A DNA stretch of 64,000 bases from CAWUKT01 sp963923035 (GTDB taxonomy: Bacteria; Bacteroidota; Bacteroidia; J057; JADKCL01): assembly GCA_963923035.1 (NCBI GenBank), contig CAWUKT010000011.1, forward strand, positions 1 to 64,000, read 5' to 3'. The notes beneath the pieces were generated by a model. The model was given only the letters and a program-made list of their open reading frames with translations, was not told the DNA's origin and ran no database searches. The position numbers and the translations under genes are program-made. Numbering within the stretch: the stretch's first letter is position 1; each line of letters starts with the position of its first letter. Positions 35,900 to 44,957 of this stretch are shown piece by piece.

Positions 35900-36877
35900 A
35901 TGGGGAAGAAGACGGGCAAAAAGAAAACCAAGAAAAGTACGGCGCCGGTGGTGCTGCTGGAAGGGGTGGTCGTCCGGTCGACCGGGTCCTGGTACCGGGT
36001 CGAAACGGAAGATGGAGACATCCACGAGTGCAAGCTGCGGGGGAAGTTTCGGATCAAAGGCATCAAAACCACCAATCCGGTCGCGGTCGGCGACCGCGTC
36101 AAGATCACCATTGAAGAAGACGTGGGCTTCATCCGGGAAATTTTGCCCCGCCAAAACTACGTCCTCCGCAAATCCGTCAACCTTTCCCACCGCGCCCATA
36201 TCCTCTGCGCCAACATCGACCAGGCCATTCTCCTGTTCACCCTCGACCAACCCGTCACGACCCTCGGTTATATCGACCGGCTCCTGGTCACCTGCGAGGC
36301 CTACCACATTCCGGCCGTCCTCCTCTTCAACAAAGTCGATGTCCTGGACGAAGAAGGACATGCCCGCCTGGATGATTTCCGGCAGCGGTACGAAAAAATC
36401 GGCTATTCCACGCTGAGCATCTCCGCGGAGGACTCCGCTTACCAGGAAGTCGTCCAAGACTTGCTGCGGGACAAGACCAGCTTCGTGGTCGGACGGTCGG
36501 GAGCGGGAAAATCCACGACCATCAACTTGGCCGAGCCTACATTGAACCTGAAAACGGGCCATATCTCCGACTTCTCCGGCCGGGGACGCCATACCACGAC
36601 CTACGCCGAACGTTTTCCGTTGAGTTTTGGAGGGTATATCATCGACTCGCCGGGCTTCAAGGAAATGGTCATCATTGATTTTGAGCGGGCGGATCTCAGC
36701 CACTATTTCCCTGAGATGCGCGCCCACCTCGACGACTGCAAGTTTTCCAATTGCATTCACGTGTCGGAGCCGGGTTGTGCGGTCAAAGCAGCCGTGGAAT
36801 CAGGCGAAATTGCCGAGAGCCGCTACCATACGTACCTGGGTATGTTGGAAGAGGTGGATCAGGCGGAATGGAAATAG
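35900..36877 (+). CDS. rsgA: Ribosome small-subunit biogenesis GTPase RsgA
   Basis: A circularly permuted GTPase that checks late 30S maturation. The 325-residue protein has a lysine-rich N-terminus and an OB fold (to about residue 85). The G4 motif NKVD at 144-147 precedes G1 GRSGAGKST at 198-206 and G3 DSPG at 249-252, the order diagnostic of RsgA. A C-terminal zinc cluster is seen as C-K-F-S-N-C-I-H...C. It follows the M61 peptidase gene with a 3-bp gap and converges on the LytTR regulator gene with three bases between stop codons. Confidence 0.96.
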   Translation: MGKKTGKKKTKKSTAPVVLLEGVVVRSTGSWYRVETEDGDIHECKLRGKFRIKGIKTTNPVAVGDRVKITIEEDVGFIREILPRQNYVLRKSVNLSHRAHILCANIDQAILLFTLDQPVTTLGYIDRLLVTCEAYHIPAVLLFNKVDVLDEEGHARLDDFRQRYEKIGYSTLSISAEDSAYQEVVQDLLRDKTSFVVGRSGAGKSTTINLAEPTLNLKTGHISDFSGRGRHTTTYAERFPLSFGGYIIDSPGFKEMVIIDFERADLSHYFPEMRAHLDDCKFSNCIHVSEPGCAVKAAVESGEIAESRYHTYLGMLEEVDQAEWK

Positions 36878-36880
36878 GAC

Positions 36881-37609
36881 TTAAATTCCGAGGATTTCGA
36901 AGAGAGAAGTACGCTTGTGGCGGGAAAGGGGAACCTGGCTGCCGTCCTTCATGAGCAGGTAGCCGCCGTCCTGGCGGATATAGCTTTCGAGGTGGCCGAG
37001 GTTGATGATGTGGGATTTGTGGGGGCGGAAGAAATTGTTCTGAAGCAGGGTTTCTTCGTAGTAGCCCAGGGTCCGCGAGACCAATACCGGGCTGCGGTCG
37101 AGGATGTAGAAACGGGTATAGTTCCGCTCGGATTCGCAGCGGATCAATTGGTCAAGGGGACAAACGAGAACCTGGTCCTGCATGGGCAAGGCAATGGAGG
37201 CGTCGAGTGACTTTTTCCCATCGTCCTTCGTCTGTTTTTCCTTCAATTTTTTCTCCAACCGCACCAAGGCTTCCCGCAACAAGTCCGGGTCCACTGGCTT
37301 CAAAAGGTAGTCGAAGGCATCTTTCCGAATGGCGTTGATGGCGAATTCATTGTGGCCGGTAGTGAAGATCACATCGATGTCCATGGCTTCGCGGCGGATG
37401 CGCTCCAGGAGCATGAACCCATTTTCCTGCCCCATATCGATGTCCAAAAACACCAATGCGGGCTTCTGATCCGCGATCAGCTGGATCCCATCGGTCAAAT
37501 TGCGGGCCTCTCCCACAATTTCCACCAAATCTTCACAGTACCATTTCAGGTCCGTTTGCAGGCTTTGGGCCGCCGCGGCCTCGTCGTCAACAATGATCGC
37601 CCGTATCAT
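36881..37609 (-). CDS. LytTR-family response regulator
   Basis: A 242-residue regulator. The receiver domain has the acidic pair in IIVDDE (8-10), the phosphoacceptor Asp56 in FLDIDMG and the conserved Lys in LLKPVD near 103. The LytTR DNA-binding domain occupies about 140-242 (EIERN-like CESERNYTRFYI, then RPHKSHIINLGHL). It is the output partner of the histidine kinase encoded just upstream, whose stop overlaps its start by ATGA. The target genes cannot be read from this sequence. Confidence 0.93.
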   Translation of the reverse strand: MIRAIIVDDEAAAAQSLQTDLKWYCEDLVEIVGEARNLTDGIQLIADQKPALVFLDIDMGQENGFMLLERIRREAMDIDVIFTTGHNEFAINAIRKDAFDYLLKPVDPDLLREALVRLEKKLKEKQTKDDGKKSLDASIALPMQDQVLVCPLDQLIRCESERNYTRFYILDRSPVLVSRTLGYYEETLLQNNFFRPHKSHIINLGHLESYIRQDGGYLLMKDGSQVPLSRHKRTSLFEILGI

Positions 37610-39489
37610 GATGGTAAATTTACGGGAATATTAATATCTACAAGCGTTCCGGGAAAAGAAGCATCGGGATTTGTGTTTCCAAATACGATACTTCCGCTCT
37701 TTTTGCCGAAAGCCTGGAGTCTTTTTCGGAGGATCTTGATCGCCAGGGACGACTTCTCGTTCATTTTGGGGCTGCCCTGTAGTTTTTTGAGGCCGACGCC
37801 ATTGTCGGTCACCGTGACGGTGAGCAAGTTTTCCTTTTCGATGGCGGTGATGCGGATCAATCCCTTGTCGGGCATGCGGTCGGGGAAGGCGTGGATCACG
37901 GAGTTCTCGACAAAGGGCTGCAACAACAACGGCGGCACCTTGACATCGCGGAGGTCCTCGGGGACTTCGATGCGGAAATCAAATTTGTCGCGGCGGATCT
38001 GCTCCAATTTGAGGTAGGCCTCCACCAGATCGAGTTCGTTGCCGAGGGGAACGAGGTCGTATTGGGAATTTTCCAAGGCTAGGCGCATGAGCCGCGCGAA
38101 TTTGGCGAGGTAATACCGGGCGGCTTTCTGGTCGTTCTGGGAAATATAGTTGTTGATGGAATTGAGGACGTTGAAGAAAAAGTGGGGATTGATCTGGAGT
38201 TGAAGGGCTCGGCGGTTGAGCTCGTTCATCTGTTCGCGCGTCCGTTGGCGGGCGCGGAGGAAGAGGATCAATATCACCATGCCCGCCAGCACCACGAAGG
38301 AAATGCCCCCGAGCAGCCAGAACAAGCGGCTCTGGGCCTTCAGTTCGGCGTTCTGGGAAAGGATGGTCAGGGCGGCAATTTTCCGCTCCCGTTCATCCGA
38401 TAGGTATTTTTCCCGGAGGTTCAGCACTTCCTTGGCTTTCCCCAGCTCGTATTCTTTGGAGCGAATCTCCAGCAGGGTATCGAGGTAATGGGCCTCCAAA
38501 TTATTCTCCATGAGGTTTGCCCGGATGATCACTTCGGTCAGGTTTGCCTTGTCTTCCAACAGTTCCAGGGAATCCGCAATGGCGATTCCTTGCAGCGCCG
38601 TTTCCCGGGCCAGTTCGGGCCGGTTGGTCTCCAGGTAAATGGTCGCCATGTGGAGGTACCATTGGTTTTGTCCCACTTCCCAATTCCCACTCCCGGTCCG
38701 GTCGTAGGTCTTGTCCGCCTCCATGAGCGTCGCTTCGGCCTCTTCCAAATCGCCCATTTCCAGATGGACGCGGCCCATGCTCGTCAGGGTATAGGCGACC
38801 TGGTTCAGGTTGTTCTCGGCTTCGAACGATTCCAGCGAACGCTGGAAATAGAACAATGCGGAGTCGCCTTCTTCGCGCTCCGCAAATGCGCCCGCAATCA
38901 TGCGGTTGCCGTAGCCGATATAGTATTGGATGCCGATGTCTTCGAAAATGTCCAGGGCCTGGCGGCCCATTTCTTCCGAGGCCTCGAAGTTGCGGATATT
39001 GGAATAGGCGAGGGCCATTTCGATGTAGACAATCCCTGCGCCCAGGCTGTCGCCGGATTCGCGGGCGACCTGGAGGGCGCTGTCGGCCCAAACGATCTGC
39101 CTGTCGTACTGCATCCGCAGGTTCGCAATCTGGCCCCGGTCCACATAGTACTCGAACCAATAATTCGGTTGGTCGACCTCACGGATGATCGGCAGGATAT
39201 CGGTGAGGATGCTGTCGATGTAGTTGTCGTTGTCGATGTGGAGGTTGATCAGCCCAATGTTCGCGCCCAGGATGGCTTTTTGCAGGCCGATTTCCCGGGC
39301 CAGGGAATCGGTGGCGAGACAAAATTGCTCGGCTTTGACGAAATCGCCGGACCGGAGATAGACGGTCGCGGAGTCCAGCCATTGCTTCGCCAGGCTGTCC
39401 TTGGGCATACCTTGCCCCGAGACCATTTGTCCCCATCCCACGAACGTCAACAGCAACGTCCAACCTATGTACAGCTTAATCCTTCGCAT
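37606..39489 (-). CDS. TPR-containing sensor histidine kinase (NPHFF/LytS-like type)
   Basis: A 627-residue protein from the ATG at 39489. A signal peptide (to about 26) leads into a periplasmic TPR-like helical sensor region of about 370 residues. A membrane helix follows near 400-420 (LFWLLGGISFVVLAGMVILIL). The cytoplasmic kinase has the His_kinase core LQINPHFFFNVLNSINNYI and an ATPase domain with QPFVENSVIHAF and DNGVG. It is paired with the overlapping LytTR gene. Its start lies inside the end of the upstream GT-C gene (14-bp overlap). The ATG-containing extension to 39618 is rejected for lack of a signal peptide. Confidence 0.92.
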   Translation of the reverse strand: MRRIKLYIGWTLLLTFVGWGQMVSGQGMPKDSLAKQWLDSATVYLRSGDFVKAEQFCLATDSLAREIGLQKAILGANIGLINLHIDNDNYIDSILTDILPIIREVDQPNYWFEYYVDRGQIANLRMQYDRQIVWADSALQVARESGDSLGAGIVYIEMALAYSNIRNFEASEEMGRQALDIFEDIGIQYYIGYGNRMIAGAFAEREEGDSALFYFQRSLESFEAENNLNQVAYTLTSMGRVHLEMGDLEEAEATLMEADKTYDRTGSGNWEVGQNQWYLHMATIYLETNRPELARETALQGIAIADSLELLEDKANLTEVIIRANLMENNLEAHYLDTLLEIRSKEYELGKAKEVLNLREKYLSDERERKIAALTILSQNAELKAQSRLFWLLGGISFVVLAGMVILILFLRARQRTREQMNELNRRALQLQINPHFFFNVLNSINNYISQNDQKAARYYLAKFARLMRLALENSQYDLVPLGNELDLVEAYLKLEQIRRDKFDFRIEVPEDLRDVKVPPLLLQPFVENSVIHAFPDRMPDKGLIRITAIEKENLLTVTVTDNGVGLKKLQGSPKMNEKSSLAIKILRKRLQAFGKKSGSIVFGNTNPDASFPGTLVDINIPVNLPS

Positions 39490-40858
39490 ATCGGGTGAGC
39501 ATTTGCAAGATGAGCATTCCAAGGGACCAAACCAAAACCAAATACGGCGCGAGAAAACGGGGGCGGTAGCTGATGTAAACGAAGTGAAAGACAATGGGAA
39601 TGGCCACCAGGCCTGCAATCACTAACAATTCCCAGCGTGATCTATCTCGCCACCAAAAAATCGCCGCGCCAATCAGGAAGCCCCACCACAGCCACCAAAT
39701 CACCGGCATGTAGACGTTGCCAAAGCTCAGGCTCGTCCAAATCTCCGGAATCCGGGCCTGGTTTTCCGATAAATCCACCGCATAATGGGTCCGCATGAGG
39801 CTGTCCAGGTACTGCCACTCGTGGTCGGGGTAGTAATAGTGGAGATCGGGCGTGAAGCGGTAGTCGATGTAGTTCAGTTCGTGGATGAAGCGGAAATTGT
39901 CCCGAATAAATTGTTTTTCGGCCGCCCAAAAGTGTTGGTCCATGATCTGTTGGGCGACGGCGCCGAAGATGCTGTCACAGGCATTGATGCCCTCGTTGGC
40001 GGATCGGCCGCGGGCCTCGTAATCGGCGACGCAGTCCTTGTAGCCGAGGTAACTCAATTCCCGCCGCCGCTCACGGTGCATTTCCATTTTCCCCGCTTCC
40101 AAAATATACGGATGCACATACCGCTTGAATTCGTCTCCTTCCACCTCCTCCGGATTGTACAGCGCCGAACTGAAATCCCAGCGCACCCGGCCTTCCACGG
40201 TGTACAAATCTCCCTCGTTGATTTTCTTTTGCCCGACATACACGAACAAATAGCATCCCACAAAGGGAAGGAGGGCCAGCAGCCCCATCGGAACGGAGCG
40301 ACGGATGAAAGGGCCCCGGAACAAGAAAATCAGGAAGAGCGGTAAATGGATCAGGGCGGACAATTTGCACAGGAACGTCAAGCCCAAGCCCAAGCCAAAT
40401 AACAGCGCCCAACGCGGATGGGGAACGCGGAGGTAACGAATCGCCGCCGCCACACTCACCAGGGTAAAGGCCGTGAAGGAACTTTCGGCGAGGAGGGAAT
40501 AGTTGTAAAAGGCTGTGAGGGGTTCGAGCAAAACGATCCCCAGGAGGGCCCACCACCACGCATTTCGACGGTCCTGGGTGAGGGTCTGGATCAAAAAAGC
40601 CCCCGCCAGGGCATAGATGAGGCACTGAATGGAGACGATGAACCAGGCATTGGACCAGATCTTCCCAAACACTGCGATGAACAGGTTCATGAAGGGATTG
40701 TGGTAAATGTCCCAGGTGAAACCGCCGCGGATATAGGAATTGGTGTCGAGGTCGTAAAGGGGCGTGGTCAGGAACAGTCCCAATAGCTTTCCTGCCCAGA
40801 TGATACTGGCAGCTTGAATAAAATAATTTGAGACGATCCGTTTGCCTTGGTTTAGCAC
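39476..40858 (-). CDS. GT-C-type membrane glycosyltransferase-like protein
   Basis: A 460-residue integral membrane protein with about nine hydrophobic segments and a central soluble loop of about 150 residues. TTPLYDLDTNSYIRGG near 32-47 carries the acidic motif in the first extracytoplasmic loop expected of GT-C transferases, and the C-terminal half returns to membrane helices. The substrate is not identifiable. The last 14 bp overlap the histidine kinase gene, so both are translated from one message. It resembles the GT-C gene at 18385-19806 only in architecture. Confidence 0.72.
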   Translation of the reverse strand: MLNQGKRIVSNYFIQAASIIWAGKLLGLFLTTPLYDLDTNSYIRGGFTWDIYHNPFMNLFIAVFGKIWSNAWFIVSIQCLIYALAGAFLIQTLTQDRRNAWWWALLGIVLLEPLTAFYNYSLLAESSFTAFTLVSVAAAIRYLRVPHPRWALLFGLGLGLTFLCKLSALIHLPLFLIFLFRGPFIRRSVPMGLLALLPFVGCYLFVYVGQKKINEGDLYTVEGRVRWDFSSALYNPEEVEGDEFKRYVHPYILEAGKMEMHRERRRELSYLGYKDCVADYEARGRSANEGINACDSIFGAVAQQIMDQHFWAAEKQFIRDNFRFIHELNYIDYRFTPDLHYYYPDHEWQYLDSLMRTHYAVDLSENQARIPEIWTSLSFGNVYMPVIWWLWWGFLIGAAIFWWRDRSRWELLVIAGLVAIPIVFHFVYISYRPRFLAPYLVLVWSLGMLILQMLTRYAKD

Positions 40859-40877
40859 TCCTCAATATAGCTCAATG

Positions 40878-40899
40878 TCCTCTCTTGCGAAAGGGAGGA
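40878..40899. other. Stable hairpin upstream of the GT-C/kinase operon
   Basis: A 9-bp stem (40878-40886 with 40891-40899, one T-G wobble) closed by a GCGA tetraloop of the GNRA class as read on the plus strand. It lies 20 bp upstream of the GT-C start codon and 46 bp past the stop of the barrel gene, without a T-run. It may be a 5' leader element or a weak stop signal. Confidence 0.4.
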
Positions 40900-40944
40900 T
40901 TGCGAACCGGGAATGATTTCAAGGTTTTAGAGGGAAATTTCTCT

Positions 40945-41580
40945 TTATCCCCGCTTGTCGCCGATGGAATACCCGAAGGAAATGAAGGCATTGGCGCGGC
41001 TGACGTCGCTCAGGGGCCACTTGACGTGGGGAATGAGGCCGTACTGGATGCCGGGCTCGATGAACCAGGACGTCTCGCCGGCGGGCCGGCGAAATTGTAC
41101 CGAGACTTGCAGGGAGGGGACCACGGGACGGAGACTCGCGAGTTCGCGGACGTTTTCGTTCAGCGTAAGGGCGGATCGGCGGTACCGGATGGGCACATCA
41201 AAAACAGGTCCGACGTGGACCGCCCATTCTTTGCGGCGGTGGTAATCGACGGGGCGGATCTTGAAGAGGGCGGCGGCCTGGGCGTCCAACATGGAATAGG
41301 TGATTTCAAACCCGCTGACCCCGTTGATGGTGGTGGTCGAGGCGTAGCGGACACCGCCCTGGAGCTGGATGCCGTAGCGCTTACCACAGAAATAGTGGCT
41401 GTAAAATCCCGACGCAGCTGCGGTGGGGCCGAAGGCACTGTAGAAGGACTCGGTATCGACGACCCGCATCCACTCGAAGCCGGGGGCGATGTTGATACCC
41501 CCCTCGTCGAGGGTGTATTGGGCGGAGGCTGGTAGGGCCACCAGGAGCAATAGGAAAGCGGTTAGGTAGGTCTTCAGCAT
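40945..41580 (-). CDS. Outer membrane beta-barrel protein
   Basis: A 211-residue protein with a signal peptide ending ALPASAQ. The mature part alternates hydrophobic and polar residues in about eight strands (GIQLQGGVRYAST, WFIEPGIQYGLIPHVKW) and ends with NAFISFGYSIG, a typical outer membrane C-terminal strand followed by a few charged residues. It resembles the OmpW/porin-like group of small Bacteroidota barrels but has no specific motif. It is upstream of the GT-C/kinase operon on the same strand and may be cotranscribed. Confidence 0.72.
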   Translation of the reverse strand: MLKTYLTAFLLLLVALPASAQYTLDEGGINIAPGFEWMRVVDTESFYSAFGPTAAASGFYSHYFCGKRYGIQLQGGVRYASTTTINGVSGFEITYSMLDAQAAALFKIRPVDYHRRKEWAVHVGPVFDVPIRYRRSALTLNENVRELASLRPVVPSLQVSVQFRRPAGETSWFIEPGIQYGLIPHVKWPLSDVSRANAFISFGYSIGDKRG

Positions 41581-41800
41581 ATTTCAAGATAGTTGAGTTT
41601 CTCTAATTGGACCGGACAATTCGACATTTTTCTTCCCGGTTCTTAATAAAGTCAATCCTGAATCGTTACACTATTGGATAGCCTCTATCCATTGATAAAC
41701 AACAGCTTTCCATTTTTTCGACTTTCACCCCTCTCTTTTGGAGCCTTTTTCCAACCGAGAACCCTCTATTTCATTTTTTAACTGTTCAGAAACCACCCTT

Positions 41801-42706
41801 ATGGCTACCAAGATCGTCATCCCCAACGGCAAGGGGAAAATCACCATTGTTGTCAATGAAAAAAACAACACCGCGACCATCACCATTGATGATGGCGAAG
41901 GCAATGTCAAAGAGCACAAGCTCAAGAACCTCAAAAAGTCCAAGGATGGCACCGTCATTACCGCGGATGGTCCCTGGGGTTCGGACATCAAAATCACCCT
42001 GAAAAAGGTCGGCAAAAAGTTCAAGGCCATCATCGAAATCGACCTTCCCTGGCCCGCGGATGACCGGAAAGAGGAAATCGAGATCACCGACAAGCAGTAC
42101 AAAGACTTTGTTGAGTGCATCAAGAAGCTGAAGATTCCGATCGATAAAAAGTTGGCTTTCCGTTCCGGAACTCCCAAAGATGCCCTCAAGCAATTCGCGG
42201 TCCGGATGCAACAGGCCCGCAACTATTGGGATATTTCCAACGATGAGCTGTGCGGCGGGATCGAGGACGGCCTCCAGGCCCAGGTCCAGTTTCTGGAGAA
42301 TGGCGGCCTGCAATTGCAGCTGTACGTCGCTCCCATCGGCAGCGGCGACTGGCAACCCGATCTGACCGAGATCGAAGGCATTGGGCCGAAGACGTCGGCC
42401 CTCTTGCAGGAGGCTGGGATCTTCCAGCTCGCCGAATTGGCTGCCGCCACCCAAGCGCCGGAAGGCCTGGGTGAAAACGAGTGGCAGTATTTCCAGACCT
42501 CGGCGCGGGTCGCGCTCAACCTCCAGGCGCCACTTGCAATGGGCTACCTGAACTTTGAAGACGTCGAAGTGGTGACCCGCATCTTCGGCTCCGTCGAAGC
42601 CGCGACCGGAACTTCCCTGGAAGAACTCCAGGTCCTGGTCCAGGAACACAACGTTCAATTGCCCGCGGAATATTCCGTGGACGGGTTGGCGGAGTGGCTG
42701 GGTTGA
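41801..42706 (+). CDS. Cytoplasmic protein with N-terminal beta domain and C-terminal helix-hairpin-helix
   Basis: A 301-residue protein from the ATG at 41801 without signal peptide. Residues 1-90 are lysine-rich beta hairpins (KGKITIVV.EKNNTATITIDD, then DIKITLKKVGKKFKAIIEID). A middle part is charged and mixed. From about 185 a helix-hairpin-helix segment DLTEIEGIGPKTSALLQEAGIFQLAELA appears, similar to the DUF4332/HhH modules that bind DNA or other proteins. No family is recognised for the whole. It is a single-gene unit ending in a strong terminator, expressed separately from its neighbours. Confidence 0.72.
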   Translation: MATKIVIPNGKGKITIVVNEKNNTATITIDDGEGNVKEHKLKNLKKSKDGTVITADGPWGSDIKITLKKVGKKFKAIIEIDLPWPADDRKEEIEITDKQYKDFVECIKKLKIPIDKKLAFRSGTPKDALKQFAVRMQQARNYWDISNDELCGGIEDGLQAQVQFLENGGLQLQLYVAPIGSGDWQPDLTEIEGIGPKTSALLQEAGIFQLAELAAATQAPEGLGENEWQYFQTSARVALNLQAPLAMGYLNFEDVEVVTRIFGSVEAATGTSLEELQVLVQEHNVQLPAEYSVDGLAEWLG

Positions 42707-42781
42707 GTCTTTTGGACGACCGGGAGGGGCATGGGCTGCTTCCTTAATTTCCCCCCTCCACCTAAGAATCCCCCGAAAAAA

Positions 42782-42809
42782 GACGCTGGCCATTCCCATC
42801 GCCAGCGTC
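42782..42809. terminator. Strong bidirectional intrinsic terminator
   Basis: A perfect 9-bp GC-rich stem (42782-42790 with 42801-42809) with a 10-nt loop, flanked by six A on the left and five T on the right. It lies 75 bp after the stop of the helix-hairpin-helix gene and ends that transcript. Confidence 0.85.
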
Positions 42810-43004
42810 TTTTTCGTTTCCCAGCTCCTTCAAATCCCCTTTCCAAGGTTACACCCGAACGGGCATTCGCCCCGAATTCGCCTGTAAGATATTCACCAAC
42901 AGTCGTTTGGATTGAACGCAACAACAGGGGCAACATCCCCGTAACACTACCCAGAAACTCGGTTTTAGCTACAAGTCCTTACAGAAAAAGTAATTCAAAC
43001 TGCT

Positions 43005-43544
43005 ATGAGAACACGAACGATCCGCGGCGCGGGTTGGTGGATGGTACTTGCCTTGATGGGGCTGACCGTCCCCGCGCAAGCAGCTGGTCCGGGGGGTGGA
43101 TGGACTTCCACCGCCGTGGGTGTCCGACTCGGTTGGAGCGGCGCCCCCAATGGACTGACGATCCGACAAGAAGTCGGGCCGGGACAAGCGTTCGAGTTCG
43201 TAGCAGGATACAATGGAAAAGTAGGACGCACGCAGAACCTGCCCTTTGCCCAGCGCGGCAACTCTTTCATCGGAGCTTCATACGCTCCGTATTTGAGACT
43301 CGCCGGTATCTCGCTGAACGCTGATTTCGGCGCCCGGGCAAGGTTGCACCACTACCGCAGCTGGCGGTCGGATGGCGGCGGGGCCAAGATCACGCCCGAC
43401 CTGATCGCAGGGGGTGGCATCCAGGTAGAACTGGGACGAACGGTCCAATTGTTCGCGGACCTCCACCTAGTCTACTACAACCGCTACGACAATGTCTATG
43501 CTCCGGCGACGGAGAGCGGTTTGGGGATTCGGTTCCTCATCTAA
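43005..43544 (+). CDS. Small outer membrane beta-barrel protein
   Basis: A 179-residue protein with a signal peptide ending VPAQAA. The mature part is glycine- and aromatic-rich with alternating residues (VGVRLGWSG, GQAFEFVAGYNGKVG, LAGISLNADFGARARLHHY) and ends in ESGLGIRFLI, a typical C-terminal barrel strand. I see no specific motif. It lies between two terminators (42782-42809 and 43603-43630), so it is its own transcription unit. Confidence 0.72.
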   Translation: MRTRTIRGAGWWMVLALMGLTVPAQAAGPGGGWTSTAVGVRLGWSGAPNGLTIRQEVGPGQAFEFVAGYNGKVGRTQNLPFAQRGNSFIGASYAPYLRLAGISLNADFGARARLHHYRSWRSDGGGAKITPDLIAGGGIQVELGRTVQLFADLHLVYYNRYDNVYAPATESGLGIRFLI

Positions 43545-43602
43545 ACTGAATTGAACGGTCTTCGTGACCGACACGATAATCTACATGGCGTTTCGGTACG
43601 GT

Positions 43603-43630
43603 GAATCCCCCGCCGCTCGGCGGGGGGTTC
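43603..43630 (+). terminator. Intrinsic terminator
   Basis: A 12-bp GC-rich stem (43603-43614 with 43619-43630, one wobble) and a GCTC tetraloop, followed by CCTTTTTTAT on the plus strand. It lies 59 bp past the barrel gene stop and 51 bp before the end of the convergent kynU gene. Confidence 0.85.
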
Positions 43631-43680
43631 CCTTTTTTATTTGGGAACCGTTGGGAAGGGAAATAGAAGGGATAGGGCCG

Positions 43681-44955
43681 TTACGCCGTCAACAACTCCA
43701 CAAATCGGAAGACTTCTTCGAAGGTATTGTACAGGGGAACCGGGGCAATCCGGATCACATCGGGCTCGCGCCAATCGCAGATGACACCGGCTTCAGTGAT
43801 CCGATCAAAGATCGCCTTGCCGTTTTCTTTCGTCTGGAAGCTGAGCTGGCAACCCCGCTGAGCGGGGTCCGTCGGCGTGATGATCCGCACATTTCCGGAA
43901 GTGTTCCGGGCGTGAAAAAGTTGTTCCAGGAAACCGGTCAGCTGCTCACTTTTGGCGCGTAACGCCGCCATGCCTACTTCGTCGAAGATTTCCATGGACG
44001 CCCGTAGGGACGCCAGGGGCAAGATCGGCGGATTGCTCAATTGCCAGGTCTCAGCGCCGTGGATGGGCTCGAAATCGTCGGGCATCTGGAAGCGGTTCGC
44101 CTTGTTGTGGCCCCACCAGCCTTCGAAACGCGGTAGGTCGGCCTGGGCGTGGCGTTCGTGGATAAATACCCCCGACAAACCGCCGGGACCACTGTTGAGG
44201 TATTTGTAGGAGCACCACGCAGCAAAGTCGGGACCCCAATCGTGCAATTTCAGGTGGAGGTTGCCGGCGGCATGGGCCAGGTCAAAGCCGACCACACAGC
44301 CCTTGGCATGGCCCGCGCGGGTGATGGCCTCCATGTCGAAGGCCTGCCCGGTATAGTAATTTACGCCGCCCAGCATGATCAATGCGATTTGGTCGCCTTC
44401 CTCCTCGATCAGATCGAGAATCTCCTGGGTCGGGACCACCGGATCGTCGGTGCCGGAACGCAGTTCAATGAGGGCAGTTTCGGGGTCAAATCCGTGGAAG
44501 CGCAACTGGCTTTTGACGGCGTACTTATCCGAAGGAAACGCATCACCTTCGATGACAATTTTGAAGCGCTCGGAGGTCGGACGGTAGAACGAGACCATCA
44601 ACAGGTGAAGGTTGACCGTCAGGCTGTTCATGACTACCACTTCATGTGGAAGTGCACCTACCAGGCGGGCGGTAGAATCGGCCAGAAATTCGTGGTAGGG
44701 CATCCAGGGATTGCGCGCGTGCACATGGCCTTCCACTCCCAACAATTCCCAATCCTTCAATTCCTGCTCCACATAGGTCCGCACCGACTTGGGTTGGAGG
44801 CCCAGGCTATTGCCGCAAAGATAAATATGGGGCTCGCCGTTGGGGCGGAGAGGTAGGTGGAAACGGTCCCGGTAGGCGCGCAACGGATCTTGTTGGTCCA
44901 GGGCGCGGGCGGTTTCCAGGGTGGGAATGGTCTCAGAAGCGGAAAAAGCAGCCAT
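43681..44955 (-). CDS. kynU: Kynureninase
   Basis: A PLP enzyme that splits kynurenine (or 3-hydroxykynurenine) into anthranilate (or 3-hydroxyanthranilate) and alanine. The 424-residue length is typical. FDLAHAAGNLHLKLHDW near 224-240 holds the PLP Asp, SYKYLNSGPGG places the PLP lysine at 251, and WWGH follows. The start at 44955 lies 2 bp past the stop of the formamidase-like gene, so the two consecutive steps of tryptophan breakdown are encoded in order. The frame extends to 45018, but that would overlap the upstream gene. Confidence 0.95.
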   Translation of the reverse strand: MAAFSASETIPTLETARALDQQDPLRAYRDRFHLPLRPNGEPHIYLCGNSLGLQPKSVRTYVEQELKDWELLGVEGHVHARNPWMPYHEFLADSTARLVGALPHEVVVMNSLTVNLHLLMVSFYRPTSERFKIVIEGDAFPSDKYAVKSQLRFHGFDPETALIELRSGTDDPVVPTQEILDLIEEEGDQIALIMLGGVNYYTGQAFDMEAITRAGHAKGCVVGFDLAHAAGNLHLKLHDWGPDFAAWCSYKYLNSGPGGLSGVFIHERHAQADLPRFEGWWGHNKANRFQMPDDFEPIHGAETWQLSNPPILPLASLRASMEIFDEVGMAALRAKSEQLTGFLEQLFHARNTSGNVRIITPTDPAQRGCQLSFQTKENGKAIFDRITEAGVICDWREPDVIRIAPVPLYNTFEEVFRFVELLTA

Positions 44956-44957
44956 TG

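Noticed and set aside
34928..36760. 610-residue open frame on the minus strand
   Set aside because: It lies opposite the M61 peptidase and RsgA, both of which show complete catalytic motifs.
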